This document shows positions 16,799 to 24,824 of a DNA stretch of 64,000 nucleotides, piece after piece. Source of the DNA: Gilvimarinus sp. DA14 (GTDB lineage Bacteria; Pseudomonadota; Gammaproteobacteria; Pseudomonadales; Cellvibrionaceae). Position numbers and translations under genes: made by a program. The stretch is from positions 2,520,501 through 2,584,500 of the forward strand of contig NZ_CP100350.1 of NCBI RefSeq assembly GCF_024204685.1. The letters run 5' to 3'. The notes under the pieces are model-generated. The model did no database searches and was not told where the DNA came from. It worked only from the letters and a program-made list of their open reading frames with translations. Every line of letters starts with the position of its first letter. Within the stretch, counting starts at the first letter, position 1.

Positions 16799-19174
16799 TC
16801 AATTACCCAGACCTGAGTCAATGGCCTGGATCAGTTCACCGTTGGCGGTATCGCCAGACAGCTCCCAGAAGAAGGCGCCGCCCAGACCTTGCTGCTCGGC
16901 GTAGTTCATCTTGCTGATAATGGTCGCCGGGGTATCGTAGCTCCACCAGTTGTCGCCGCAGTGGGCGTACGCGGTTCCTGCAAAGGTGCCAGTGACAGGG
17001 CAGGTATTTTTCAAGACTTTGTAGTCCTCAATGCCGTCTTCGTAGGTGCCATTGGCAGGGCCTGTGGCAGTACCACCCGGAGCGGACTGAGTGACGCCCG
17101 TCCAACCGCGCCCGTAAAAGCCGATGCCCAGCAGGATTTTTTCGGCGGGAACGCCCAGGCTTTTCAGGGTTTGCACACCATTATTAGTGGTAAAACCCTG
17201 CTGTGGAATACCATCATAGGTGTACAGCGCCGAGTGCGGGGCGGTGGGACCTTCCGCTGCCCAGGCACCGAAAAAGTCGTAAGTCATCAGCATATAAAAG
17301 TCCAGATACTGAGCCGCACCGCCGTAGTCCGCTGCCACCAGCTTGGCCTCACCGGCACCAATCGCGGAGGTCACCAGCTTGTTGCCAAACTCGGCGCGCA
17401 AGGCGGCCATGAGTTCACGATAGGCGTCGAAACCGCTGTTGTCGCACTCAAGACCACAGGCGTTGGGGTACTCCCAATCGATGTCGATGCCATCAAACAC
17501 ACCTTCCCAGCGCGGATCGAACACCAGGTCGTAGCAGGATTTGGCAAACTGCTGCGGGTTTTGCGCCGCCTGGCCAAAACCGCTGGAGTAAGTCCAACCG
17601 CCGAATGACCACACCACTTTAAGGTTGGGGTGCATTTGCTTTAGGCGCTTAATTTGGCCGAAGTTACCGCGCACAGCGTCGGACTCCCAGGAGTCAGCCA
17701 CGCCGTCTACGCTGCCCGCCGCATCGTAGGCTTTATCGATAGCCGCGTAGGAGTCGTCCATAACACACTGGCCGTTTTTAACATTACCAAAGGCGTAGAC
17801 TAAGTGAGTCAGCTTATCGGCGCTGCCGCTGGTTTCTATGTCTTTAACATGGTAATCGCGGCCGTAAATTCCCCACTCTACGAAATAGCCCACAACCTTG
17901 TCGCCACCGCTACCATTGCCACCACTGCCCACGTTGGCACTGGTAACGGCACTGTCGGTAGCGCCTTCATCATCGGTGACGGTGAGGGTAATGGTATAGA
18001 AGCCATCGGCACTGTAGCTATGGCTGGGGTTGGCTAGAGTGCTGCTATTGCCATCGCCAAAATCCCACGCGTAACTAACGATACTGCCATCGGCATCGGC
18101 CGAACCCGCACTGGACAACGCAATGCTCACATTGGCATCCACGGTAAAAGGGCCATTCACTTGCGCTACGGGCAGCTGGTTTTGATTAGCCGGTACAACT
18201 TCAACCTGAGCACTGGCCGTGCTGCTGGCGCCGTCGTCGTCGGTCACGGTTAGGCTTACCTCATAGCTACCGGCACTGGTATAGCTATGAGAGGCACTGG
18301 CGCCGGTTGCGCTGGCACCGTCGCCAAAGCTCCAGCTATAGCTGACTACAGTGCCGTCGGCATCGCTACCACTGCCGACAAAGCTGATGGCGGTGTTCAC
18401 GGTACCCGAGTAGGGGCCGCCGACATCGGCATTTGGGGCCTGATTAGTCGGGGCAGTGCCATCGCAGGCGCCGTTATCGCTCCAGGCCTGCTGCCAGGCG
18501 CTGCCCACACCCGGCTCGTAAGCCCAGGCGCTGCTGGACGAGCACCAGCCAGCAATGTCACAAGTGTAGGTATGGCCCACGTTGGTGACGACATCACCCG
18601 CGCTATAGGCGGTGCCAGCCTGATAGACAGGCGCATTACAGTCGCCGCTGCCACCCCCGGCTTGGCTTACGGTAGCTGTAGTGGAGGCTGTGTCAGTGGC
18701 GCCGTCGTTGTCGGTAATCGTCAGTGAAACACTAAAGCTTCCAGTACTAGCATAGGTGTAGGAGGGGCTGGCCTGGGTGCTGGTATTGCCGTCGCCGAAG
18801 TCCCAGCTGTAGCTTGCGATATTGCCGTCGCTGTCGCTGGAGGCGGCACTGTCGAAGGCGATCGCATTGCCCAAAGTGGCACTGTAGGGGCCGCCGGCGT
18901 TAGCGGTGGGGGCAAGGTTGGTATCGCCGCCGCTATTGCCGTCACAAGCGCCCAAATCGGTCCAGGATTGGTACTGACCGGAATTGTCGGCAGGATTTTC
19001 GCCCCGACTCCACCAGTTGGCTTGGTAGGCGTCGCCGCTGTATTTTACCTGAGCACCGCCGGTGTAAGCGGTGGTGCTGTCCCAGCTATTCAGACTGGAG
19101 CAGTCCGCGGCCTGTGTGGCCTGCACCGTAAAAACGGATGCCGCGCAAAGGGAGAGTAAACCAATTGATCGCAT
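16799..19174 (-). CDS. Secreted modular GH18 chitinase with CBM5/12 and PKD domains
   Basis: A 791-residue secreted enzyme. Order: Sec signal peptide (1-22); a CBM5/12 chitin-binding module (about 24-77, with YTGGAQVKYSGDAYQANWW); PKD domain 1 (87-169); a second chitin-binding-like module (178-240, with YSAGDVVTNVGHTYTC); PKD 2 (246-328); PKD 3 (335-415); and a C-terminal GH18 catalytic domain (422-790). The catalytic DxxDxDxE motif reads DGIDIDWE, with the acid/base Glu at residue 568. It hydrolyses chitin to chito-oligosaccharides outside the cell. Upstream lie a LacI/NagR-like palindrome (19288-19301) and a CRP-like site (19382-19397). Strong terminator downstream; start ATG 19174 has AAGGA upstream. 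Confidence 0.95.
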   Translation of the reverse strand: MRSIGLLSLCAASVFTVQATQAADCSSLNSWDSTTAYTGGAQVKYSGDAYQANWWSRGENPADNSGQYQSWTDLGACDGNSGGDTNLAPTANAGGPYSATLGNAIAFDSAASSDSDGNIASYSWDFGDGNTSTQASPSYTYASTGSFSVSLTITDNDGATDTASTTATVSQAGGGSGDCNAPVYQAGTAYSAGDVVTNVGHTYTCDIAGWCSSSSAWAYEPGVGSAWQQAWSDNGACDGTAPTNQAPNADVGGPYSGTVNTAISFVGSGSDADGTVVSYSWSFGDGASATGASASHSYTSAGSYEVSLTVTDDDGASSTASAQVEVVPANQNQLPVAQVNGPFTVDANVSIALSSAGSADADGSIVSYAWDFGDGNSSTLANPSHSYSADGFYTITLTVTDDEGATDSAVTSANVGSGGNGSGGDKVVGYFVEWGIYGRDYHVKDIETSGSADKLTHLVYAFGNVKNGQCVMDDSYAAIDKAYDAAGSVDGVADSWESDAVRGNFGQIKRLKQMHPNLKVVWSFGGWTYSSGFGQAAQNPQQFAKSCYDLVFDPRWEGVFDGIDIDWEYPNACGLECDNSGFDAYRELMAALRAEFGNKLVTSAIGAGEAKLVAADYGGAAQYLDFYMLMTYDFFGAWAAEGPTAPHSALYTYDGIPQQGFTTNNGVQTLKSLGVPAEKILLGIGFYGRGWTGVTQSAPGGTATGPANGTYEDGIEDYKVLKNTCPVTGTFAGTAYAHCGDNWWSYDTPATIISKMNYAEQQGLGGAFFWELSGDTANGELIQAIDSGLGN

Positions 19175-19287
19175 AGTAATTCCTTGATGTTTTTATTGAT
19201 CGATGCCGAAAGGCCAGATAAACCCCGCTGCCACCTTTCGGTACTGCCGCCGGTTGTCATTACTTACGTTGGGCTTAAGCCATAAAA

Positions 19288-19301
19288 TGACAACGTTGTC
19301 C
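19288..19301. promoter_or_regulatory. LacI/NagR-type operator upstream of the chitinase
   Basis: TGACAACGTTGTCC contains the perfect 12-bp palindrome GACAACGTTGTC (19289-19300) centred on CG. This is the form bound by LacI-family repressors; as I recall it, the NagR motif for N-acetylglucosamine genes in Shewanella-like bacteria is nearly the same. It lies 114 bases upstream of the chitinase start. Confidence 0.5.
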
Positions 19302-19381
19302 GATTATGCCGACAGAAGCGGTGAGGTGGTCAAGGTTTGATCATCAAAAACCCGGCGGAGCTCACAGAATAGGCACTGGGC

Positions 19382-19397
19382 CGTGATAACGATCACA
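19382..19397. promoter_or_regulatory. CRP-like site between chitinase and PrcB-like genes
   Basis: CGTGA-TAACGA-TCACA matches the CRP/Vfr half-sites TGTGA-N6-TCACA at 9 of 10 positions. It lies about 208 bases upstream of the chitinase start and 119 bases upstream of the lipoprotein start, so it could serve either gene. Confidence 0.4.
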
Positions 19398-19515
19398 ATT
19401 GTTTCCACCCAACCGGTGGCAATCAAGCGCGACATTAAGGTTTTTAACACCGCAGCGAGCTCGGCTTTGTTAGGCTACCCGCTGTAGATTCACGGACTGA
19501 AACCAAGGAGCTTAA

Positions 19516-20025
19516 ATGAAACCTGTCTATTTGCTCGCGCCCATTGCGCTTACTCTTTTCGGCTGCGGCGGTAGTGACGACGAGCCGCACAATAGCGGCC
19601 ATGACAATACGGGCACGCCTTACGCCTATGAGGTGATTGAATGCGGCAGAAGCTGGCACACCACCATTGACGAGCCAAGCCGCGAGGTTATTACCGACGT
19701 ACACCGCTTTCGCGAGGTGTACGGGGTTTCGGATTTAAACAATCAGGATGACATTCCCACTATCGATTTTGATACCCAACAGGTGGTGGCGATGCACGCC
19801 GGGCGCAAGCCCAACCCGGGCCACAGCCTGCGCATAGATCAGGTGGTAGAAGTAGAGGACAGGATTGAAGTGCGCTATACCAATATTTTGCCCAATTCCA
19901 GTGGCGATTGCGCTTACCCATCCGTTATTGCTCATCCTTATTGCTTTATCTCGATGGCAAAAAGCGACTTATCGGTGACCTATTCCGGAATAACGGAAGA
20001 GGGTAGTTGCGGTGGAGAAGAATAG
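19516..20025 (+). CDS. Lipoprotein with PrcB C-terminal-like domain
   Basis: A 169-residue protein with a lipobox (LTLFGC, cysteine at residue 17), so a probable envelope lipoprotein. After a short acidic linker, residues 75-155 resemble the PrcB_C domain first described in a spirochete protease complex: VVAMHAGRKPNPGHSLRIDQVV, then IEVRYT and a C-terminal YCFISMAKSDLSVTY. The matching cysteines (GDCAYP and PYCF) may form a disulfide. Function is unknown; the domain is commonly found alone in bacterial lipoproteins. The gene is divergent from the chitinase and convergent with the GH11 gene, with a shared hairpin at 20053-20073. ATG 19516 has AAGGAG 7 bases upstream. Confidence 0.75.
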   Translation: MKPVYLLAPIALTLFGCGGSDDEPHNSGHDNTGTPYAYEVIECGRSWHTTIDEPSREVITDVHRFREVYGVSDLNNQDDIPTIDFDTQQVVAMHAGRKPNPGHSLRIDQVVEVEDRIEVRYTNILPNSSGDCAYPSVIAHPYCFISMAKSDLSVTYSGITEEGSCGGEE

Positions 20026-20048
20026 TCCGCACCCTATCCGTTAAGGGG

Positions 20049-20073
20049 TAAAAAGGCCGCTGCATGCGGCCTT
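20049..20073. terminator. Bidirectional terminator
   Basis: AAGGCCGC (20053-20060) pairs with GCGGCCTT (20066-20073) over a five-base loop. On the minus strand it is followed by a T run, serving the GH11 gene that ends at 20084; on the plus strand it follows the lipoprotein stop. Confidence 0.75.
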
Positions 20074-20083
20074 GGAATAAAAA

Positions 20084-20896
20084 CTATTGCTCGGATGCAT
20101 CCCACACTTGCCCCGAGGCGGTGCCGTCGCTGGGGGGGTTAAACACCTCTACCGCCATCACCTGATAGGTCGGGTCATCACTGGCGTTAAAGTTGTTCAT
20201 ATCCGGAATAATCCAGCCGGTATCGGCCCAGGCCTGCACATGGTCGGCAAACACAATTTTATAGTCTTTGCCCAACTCACGCTGCTCGGTAGGAATGCTC
20301 CAGTACTGATAAAACGTTGACGTACTGTTGATAGAGGGCTTTTGCTCGCGCACGGTGCGATAGGTGGAGTATTCCACGCCGTCACTGACAAAGGTTTTGC
20401 CGAAAATGCCATCTTTACTGGGGTTATAGGTAAAGCGCTGCAGAATATAGTATTCCACCAAATGCGCCGGATCGCTGGTGGGCATAGACTCGTCGTAACC
20501 CCAGCCGTACAGGGTAATAAAGTTGGCGCCACTGTCTTCGTCAAAGCGGTAGCCGATCACTCTGTCTTTATCGCCATAGTGCCAACCAGGGCCGCCCACA
20601 TAGTTATAACCGCCGCCTTCCCAGTTGACGGTAAAGCTACCCTGATCATCCAAGCTCAACGAGGCCGCGCCGCCGTCTTTCCAGTGAGTGAAGAAAAAAT
20701 TTCCAACGTGTCCTGTAGCATGGTTTTGCGTTAAATGGACTTGTTCTGGGTAGACTTGGGTATACGCCTCGAACTTATCAATACCCGCAACGGCCAAGCT
20801 ATCGTTGGTTGCTGCCTGTTGCTCGGACATTACACAGCCTGCCAGCGCACACGCAGCTAGCAAAGCGACGGCTTTGCAAGGAATAAAGGTTTTCAC
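20084..20896 (-). CDS. GH11-family xylanase-like lipoprotein
   Basis: A 270-residue protein with a lipoprotein signal (LAACALAGC, cysteine about residue 21) and a GH11 beta-jelly-roll: FFFTHWKDGGAASLSL, NWEGGGYNYVGGPGW, the nucleophile strand LVEYYI (Glu148) and RTVREQKPSINSTSTFYQYWS. The predicted acid/base is Glu250 in VMAVEVF, where classical xylanases have an EGY sequence, so activity or specificity may differ. GH11 enzymes cut beta-1,4-xylan. Anchoring as a lipoprotein would keep it at the cell surface or in the periplasm, which is uncommon for this usually secreted family. The start is GTG 20896 with AGGAGAG upstream. It lies 70 bases after yjdM on the same strand. Confidence 0.82.
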   Translation of the reverse strand: MKTFIPCKAVALLAACALAGCVMSEQQAATNDSLAVAGIDKFEAYTQVYPEQVHLTQNHATGHVGNFFFTHWKDGGAASLSLDDQGSFTVNWEGGGYNYVGGPGWHYGDKDRVIGYRFDEDSGANFITLYGWGYDESMPTSDPAHLVEYYILQRFTYNPSKDGIFGKTFVSDGVEYSTYRTVREQKPSINSTSTFYQYWSIPTEQRELGKDYKIVFADHVQAWADTGWIIPDMNNFNASDDPTYQVMAVEVFNPPSDGTASGQVWDASEQ

Positions 20897-20903
20897 AGTA
20901 AGG

Positions 20904-20936
20904 CTCTCCTGTTATGGTTTTATTGACTATAACAGG
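20904..20936 (-). promoter_or_regulatory. Hairpin overlapping the GH11 ribosome binding site
   Basis: On the minus strand CCTGTTAT (20936-20929) pairs with ATAACAGG (20915-20908); the AGG end of the stem is part of the AGGAGAG ribosome binding site of the GTG start at 20896. It could act as a translation switch, an operator, or an attenuator after yjdM. Confidence 0.4.
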
Positions 20937-20966
20937 CTGGGGGCGTAAGAGCCAAGCCGTAAAATG

Positions 20967-21299
20967 CTAAGCCTTCTTTACAAACTTAGCGGTGATCATA
21001 ATCTCGCCGGCGCCATCAACCTTGCAATCCAACTGGTGGTCTTTAGCTTCAACAATACGTCGAATGCGCGCTTTGGTGCCGATCTTTATCGGTTGTGAGC
21101 TGCCTTTGACTTTTAAATCTTTAATGCAAGTAACCGTATCTCCCTCGGCCAGTAGGTTGCCATTGGCGTCCTGAACGGTAAATCCCTCATCGCTCAGCTC
21201 ATCCGGATTCCATTCGTAGGCACACTCGGGGCAAATCAATAAGTTTTGATCTTGATAGGTGTATTCAGACTGACAACTGGGGCAGGGAGGTAATGACAT
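20967..21299 (-). CDS. yjdM: YjdM (PhnA-like) zinc-ribbon protein
   Basis: A 110-residue small soluble protein matching the YjdM/PhnA family. The N-terminus has a zinc ribbon of two C-x2-C knuckles (CPSCQ at about residue 6, CPECA at about 23), and the C-terminal domain includes [16 protein letters not shown] and [11 protein letters not shown]. Despite its old name it is not shown to act in phosphonate use, and its function is unknown. It lies between the GH43 and GH11 genes on the same strand, probably by chance; a GH43 terminator precedes it, so it likely has its own promoter. Confidence 0.92.
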   Translation of the reverse strand: MSLPPCPSCQSEYTYQDQNLLICPECAYEWNPDELSDEGFTVQDANGNLLAEGDTVTCIKDLKVKGSSQPIKIGTKARIRRIVEAKDHQLDCKVDGAGEIMITAKFVKKA

Positions 21300-21314
21300 A
21301 ATATTCGCCGCTAA

Positions 21315-21341
21315 AAATAAGGCGCCATCCTATAGCGCCTT
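21315..21341 (-). terminator. Intrinsic terminator of the GH43 gene
   Basis: On the minus strand AAGGCGC (21341-21335) pairs with GCGCCTT (21325-21319), followed by ATTTTT. It lies 30 bases past the GH43 stop codon. Confidence 0.75.
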
Positions 21342-21370
21342 ACCGTCAGGATCAAAGGCCTTTAAGTGTT

Positions 21371-22366
21371 TTACCGATCGGCAAAATCACTCACCCCCTT
21401 TTCGGTTCTATCAACCGGCTGAATGGTGCCATCGTCATTAAAGTATAAGTACTCGGCGGCCACATGGCGCTGACGACCACAAGCCGAATCAATATCCAAC
21501 CAGCGATGGTAAAACAAGAACCACTGTCCTTTGTATTCGACAATAGAGTGATGGTTATTGCTGTTGTGCTCCTGCCCCATAATTTCTCCCTTGTACTCCC
21601 AGGGGCCCATTGGCGATTTAGACATATAGTAAGTCAGCACACGGTTATTTTCGGGCATGGTGTAGTAATACCAGTCGCCGCGCTTAAAGACCCAGGGACC
21701 TTCCATTTTAGGTTCGTATCCGCCCATATCCATTTTTGTCAGATCACCCTCGGTGCTACGCATATCATCGGCCATTTTGATGACGTGGTAATCGTGATCT
21801 TTGGCGTGGGTGTATAAATATGCCTGGCCATCGTCATCAATAAACATACTGGGATCGTTGGCGTAGGGGGTACGCCACAGCGGCGCGCCAATCATGTCTT
21901 TAAAGGGGCCGGTGGGCGAGTCGCTTTCTGCGATGCCGATGCCCATCCACTTGGTGCTGTTTTCGGGGTTAACCCGGTCTTTATGGCCAGTTCCGGCGGG
22001 AAACACCAGATAGTACTTACCGTTTTTATAGGCGGCATCCGGTGCCCAGGCGTAGTTGTCAGCCCAGGTTAAGTCGTCAACAGAAAGCAGCGGACCATGG
22101 GTCTCCCAGTTTTTTAGGTCGGTGGATGAAAAGGCGTACCAATCTTTCATCCAGAAGTCTTCCTGACACTCCTCATCGTGTGAGGTGTACACGTAAATTT
22201 TGCCGTCGTTCCACACATGGGCCGAGGGATCCGCGGTGCGCAAATTTCCACCAAAATCAAGAGGGTTACCTGGGGCATTTTGGCCTTCAGCTGAGTGTTG
22301 AGCACAGCCTGTCACGGCACCGGCCATCACAGCAGAGGCGATTAAGCTGGTTAGTTTATTCATCAT
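21371..22366 (-). CDS. GH43-family glycoside hydrolase, lipoprotein
   Basis: A 331-residue enzyme with a lipobox (AVTGC, cysteine at residue 21) and a five-bladed propeller typical of GH43. The expected catalytic residues are visible: the base Asp46 in TADPSAHV, the pKa-modulating Asp171 in YANDPSMF, and the acid Glu222 in MEGPWVFK. GH43 enzymes mainly act as alpha-L-arabinofuranosidases or beta-xylosidases. The sequence HKD...MEGPW...NHHSIVEYKGQWFLFYH is like the arabinosidase/xylosidase group. It is probably anchored in the envelope and works with the GH11 enzyme and esterase nearby on xylan. ATG 22366 has AAGGA upstream. An inverted repeat 144 bases upstream may be its operator. Confidence 0.88.
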   Translation of the reverse strand: MMNKLTSLIASAVMAGAVTGCAQHSAEGQNAPGNPLDFGGNLRTADPSAHVWNDGKIYVYTSHDEECQEDFWMKDWYAFSSTDLKNWETHGPLLSVDDLTWADNYAWAPDAAYKNGKYYLVFPAGTGHKDRVNPENSTKWMGIGIAESDSPTGPFKDMIGAPLWRTPYANDPSMFIDDDGQAYLYTHAKDHDYHVIKMADDMRSTEGDLTKMDMGGYEPKMEGPWVFKRGDWYYYTMPENNRVLTYYMSKSPMGPWEYKGEIMGQEHNSNNHHSIVEYKGQWFLFYHRWLDIDSACGRQRHVAAEYLYFNDDGTIQPVDRTEKGVSDFADR

Positions 22367-22884
22367 AGGGTTTTCCTTCAGGTTTCCAGCTGCGTTTTAG
22401 CATTATTAAATGGATAACAAGGCTCTCGATTCTTTTCTAATAATTGTGTCCAAAACAGCAATCTTACAGTATTTTTTGATTAGCAAATCGCATTGAGAAT
22501 GCTTCAAAAATGCTAACACCCATTAGCATCGGCCAACCGTCGAATATGCGCTAATAACAATAGATGCGATTAAAAGGCGCAGAATACCGAAGCCAATGGA
22601 TAAAATGTAAAAATTATTCAACGAGTTGAAAATAGAGAAAAACTTACCGCTCGAGCCTGAAAAATTTGCTCGTATTTACTTCTCGCTATACACGAAGTTC
22701 TGCAGCACAGACGCCAGATCGCGGGCCTTGGGCGTTTTTGCACGGATTAATTACTGCGTAACTTGGCTTTGGCATGCAACCTGCTCCTTCACCACTATCC
22801 TATTCAGGAATTCGTTCACCGGAATGAATTTCCGAGGATTAAACACTGATTAGCAATTTCATTTTAATGAAGTGAGGTACGACT
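22367..22884. other. Divergent intergenic region of GH43 and csbD
   Basis: A 518-base gap holding the GH43 promoter (minus) and the csbD promoter (plus). One inverted repeat (22510-22529) is listed separately. A plus-strand frame (22626-22853) has no ribosome binding site or recognisable domain and is not called. Confidence 0.5.
22510..22529. promoter_or_regulatory. Inverted repeat upstream of the GH43 gene
   Basis: ATGCTAA (22510-22516) and TTAGCAT (22523-22529) form a perfect 7-bp inverted repeat around six bases. It is 144 bases upstream of the GH43 start and could be the operator of a sugar-responsive regulator. No regulator gene is adjacent. Confidence 0.4.
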
Positions 22885-23082
22885 ATGAATCAGGATCAAC
22901 TGGAAGGTAATTGGCATAAACTGAAAGGCAGTGCCCAGGCGCAATGGGGTAAACTCACCGATGACGATCTGGACCGCATTGAAGGAAACCGGGAAAAGCT
23001 AGAAGGTGAAATTCAAGCCAAGTATGGCAAGTCAAAAGAGGATGCGAAAAAGGAAGTTAACGACTTTATTGACAGTCTGTAA
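22885..23082 (+). CDS. CsbD family stress protein
   Basis: A 65-residue hydrophilic, highly charged helical protein with the family pattern MNQDQLEGNWHKLKGSAQAQWGKLTDDD then a second repeat-like IEGNREKLEGEIQAKYG, given here in pieces. CsbD-type proteins (E. coli YjbJ is a relative) are abundant in general stress or stationary phase and their biochemical role is unknown. It is preceded by GTGAGG 8 bases before ATG and followed by a very strong intrinsic terminator, indicating a highly expressed single-gene unit. Confidence 0.95.
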   Translation: MNQDQLEGNWHKLKGSAQAQWGKLTDDDLDRIEGNREKLEGEIQAKYGKSKEDAKKEVNDFIDSL

Positions 23083-23097
23083 CACCCTTTGAGTTTA

Positions 23098-23135
23098 AAC
23101 CCGCAGTCGAGTATGTATTTCGACTGCGGGTTTTC
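23098..23135 (+). terminator. Strong intrinsic terminator of csbD
   Basis: AACCCGCAGTCGA (23098-23110) pairs with TCGACTGCGGGTT (23120-23132), a perfect 13-bp stem, followed by TTTTCTT. Confidence 0.92.
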
Positions 23136-23173
23136 TTACCCAATGAAACAATAAATTCTGAGTTTATGGACAG

Positions 23174-24628
23174 CTACTGAGCAATCAGTTGGTATTGCTG
23201 ATTATTGGCACCTGGCAAACATTCCCACTGAATTAAGTTAGCACCATCAGCCGAGTCATTCGCATTCACATCCAAACATTTTTGACTCAGTCTGTTAATG
23301 ATTCTCCAGCGACCTTCACCGGCACTTTGGAAGCGGAACTGCTGGTTTTCTCCACCCCAGTAATTCCACAGCATGGCATTCGCCCCATTCGCAGTCGATA
23401 AAGAGTCAATATCCACACCGAGGGTTGGCGCGTTTAACGGCGAGATGCGGTGGTAGTCGCCATCCACCTGAGTGATGGACCATTTCTGACAATCGTTATT
23501 CAGCCAGCTCCACTGTTGAACATTGGTGCCATCAGCCGTCGCGCAGTTGGCGGTATCCAGCGCCTTGCCACTGTGTACCGGCACTATGCGATACACGCCG
23601 TTAACCGAGCCGTTGTTACTGCCACCACTAGGCGGAGTCCCCACCTGCGCGCAGCCTGAAACGTTGATGCTGGAGCTGCCTGTGCGCACCAACTGGCAAT
23701 TCGGGTTACCGTTTGCCACGCGGCCACTTACCACATGGGTGTCACTGGCGTCTTCAAGAAAAATACCGTGGGACGTTGTCGATTCGATATCCACATAGTT
23801 TACGGTGGTTCCGTGGCTTCCGGACACACTGAAAAAACCACGCCCCGAGTTGCGCGAGTAAACGCTGTTGACGGTGACATTGGGGCCATTATTGTTCGCC
23901 ACCCGGAAGGTAGCATAACCACCGCCATTGTTATTATAGTGGCCTGTCACATTGCCCACTGTACCGTTGCGGGAATTGTTCAACAGAACCCCCGAACCGC
24001 CGTTATTAGTCACCGTCACATCGCCAATGGTAAAACCATCAATACCATAGGTTTCCAGGCCGTGCCCCTTAGCGCCGTTGATATTTATATTCCCCGCAAC
24101 GGTCAAGTTGCTGGCCGGCGCGGTGGAGGAGTCCACTCTTATTCCCAAGCCCACTGGATTATTGTTGCTCAAATCCATAGTGATATTTTCCAGGGTGACG
24201 TTGGAGCACCCGCGAAACCAAACGCCGTAGCGAGGGTTGCCCACTACGTGCAAGTTGCGCACAGTAATATTGTCACGTCTGTCGCAATAAACAGGCACCA
24301 CTAAGTCGCCACCATTGGCGTTAATTTGATGACCGTGAAAATCCAGAGTTTGGCCGGCACGCGGGCGCACAGCATAGACCTGCCCACCGTCACTGCCGCT
24401 GTTGCCGGAGTTGCGGATATTGATGGTTCCTGCACCCATGTTGTTGGCCGCTGCGTTGATCGCATCGAAATAGCGGTTGCCGTTATATACTTGATTTCCA
24501 TCCACGCGGGCGAGCCAACTGCCATTGGTGTAAGTAACTTCGGCGTCCGCGAAGGCGAAAGGGGAGGCGCCAAGCAGGGCAGGCAAGAGCACAGTAGCGA
24601 GACTGAAGCTGCGTTTTATTCGAGACAT
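23174..24628 (-). CDS. Secreted right-handed beta-helix protein with ricin-type lectin domain
   Basis: About 484 residues from ATG 24628 (AGGGAT upstream); a longer frame to 24679 would push the signal peptide inward. A Sec signal peptide is followed by repeating asparagine- and glycine-rich coils (NITVRNLHVVGN, NVTLENITMDLSNNN, FTIGDVTVTNNGGSGVLL and others) typical of a pectate-lyase-like parallel beta helix, about residues 40-320. A Gly/Ser linker leads to a RICIN/CBM13 beta-trefoil (about 340-484) with QQWSW, QKW and QQFRFQ repeats. It is probably an extracellular polysaccharide lyase or hydrolase targeted by the lectin domain; substrate is unknown. A CRP-like site lies 197 bases upstream. 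Confidence 0.85.
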   Translation of the reverse strand: MSRIKRSFSLATVLLPALLGASPFAFADAEVTYTNGSWLARVDGNQVYNGNRYFDAINAAANNMGAGTINIRNSGNSGSDGGQVYAVRPRAGQTLDFHGHQINANGGDLVVPVYCDRRDNITVRNLHVVGNPRYGVWFRGCSNVTLENITMDLSNNNPVGLGIRVDSSTAPASNLTVAGNININGAKGHGLETYGIDGFTIGDVTVTNNGGSGVLLNNSRNGTVGNVTGHYNNNGGGYATFRVANNNGPNVTVNSVYSRNSGRGFFSVSGSHGTTVNYVDIESTTSHGIFLEDASDTHVVSGRVANGNPNCQLVRTGSSSINVSGCAQVGTPPSGGSNNGSVNGVYRIVPVHSGKALDTANCATADGTNVQQWSWLNNDCQKWSITQVDGDYHRISPLNAPTLGVDIDSLSTANGANAMLWNYWGGENQQFRFQSAGEGRWRIINRLSQKCLDVNANDSADGANLIQWECLPGANNQQYQLIAQ

Positions 24629-24824
24629 GGTTGTATCCCTATCATGATCGGGTGTGTGAGCCCGGTGAGAGCTATCCAATCATCCTGAAAGCCCGAAAGG
24701 CAGGTACTGCGATCGTTATTATGGTCCCACTGGGAATTATTATGGTGCCGAACTAAGCGGCGGGAGACAGGCTAATGTATCGAATAGGCATTTTGTATTA
24801 TTATAGTTTTATTGTGTGAGGTAT

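Larger units (their letters stand above)
19175..19515. other. Divergent promoter region of the chitinase and PrcB-like genes
   Basis: A 341-base gap. It contains the two candidate operators listed separately, and an odd-centred palindrome TTTGAT-C-ATCAAA at 19336-19348. No gene is visible. Confidence 0.55.

Noticed and set aside
22626-22853. Plus-strand 75-codon frame upstream of csbD
   Set aside because: No ribosome binding site, composition unlike the neighbours and no recognisable features.
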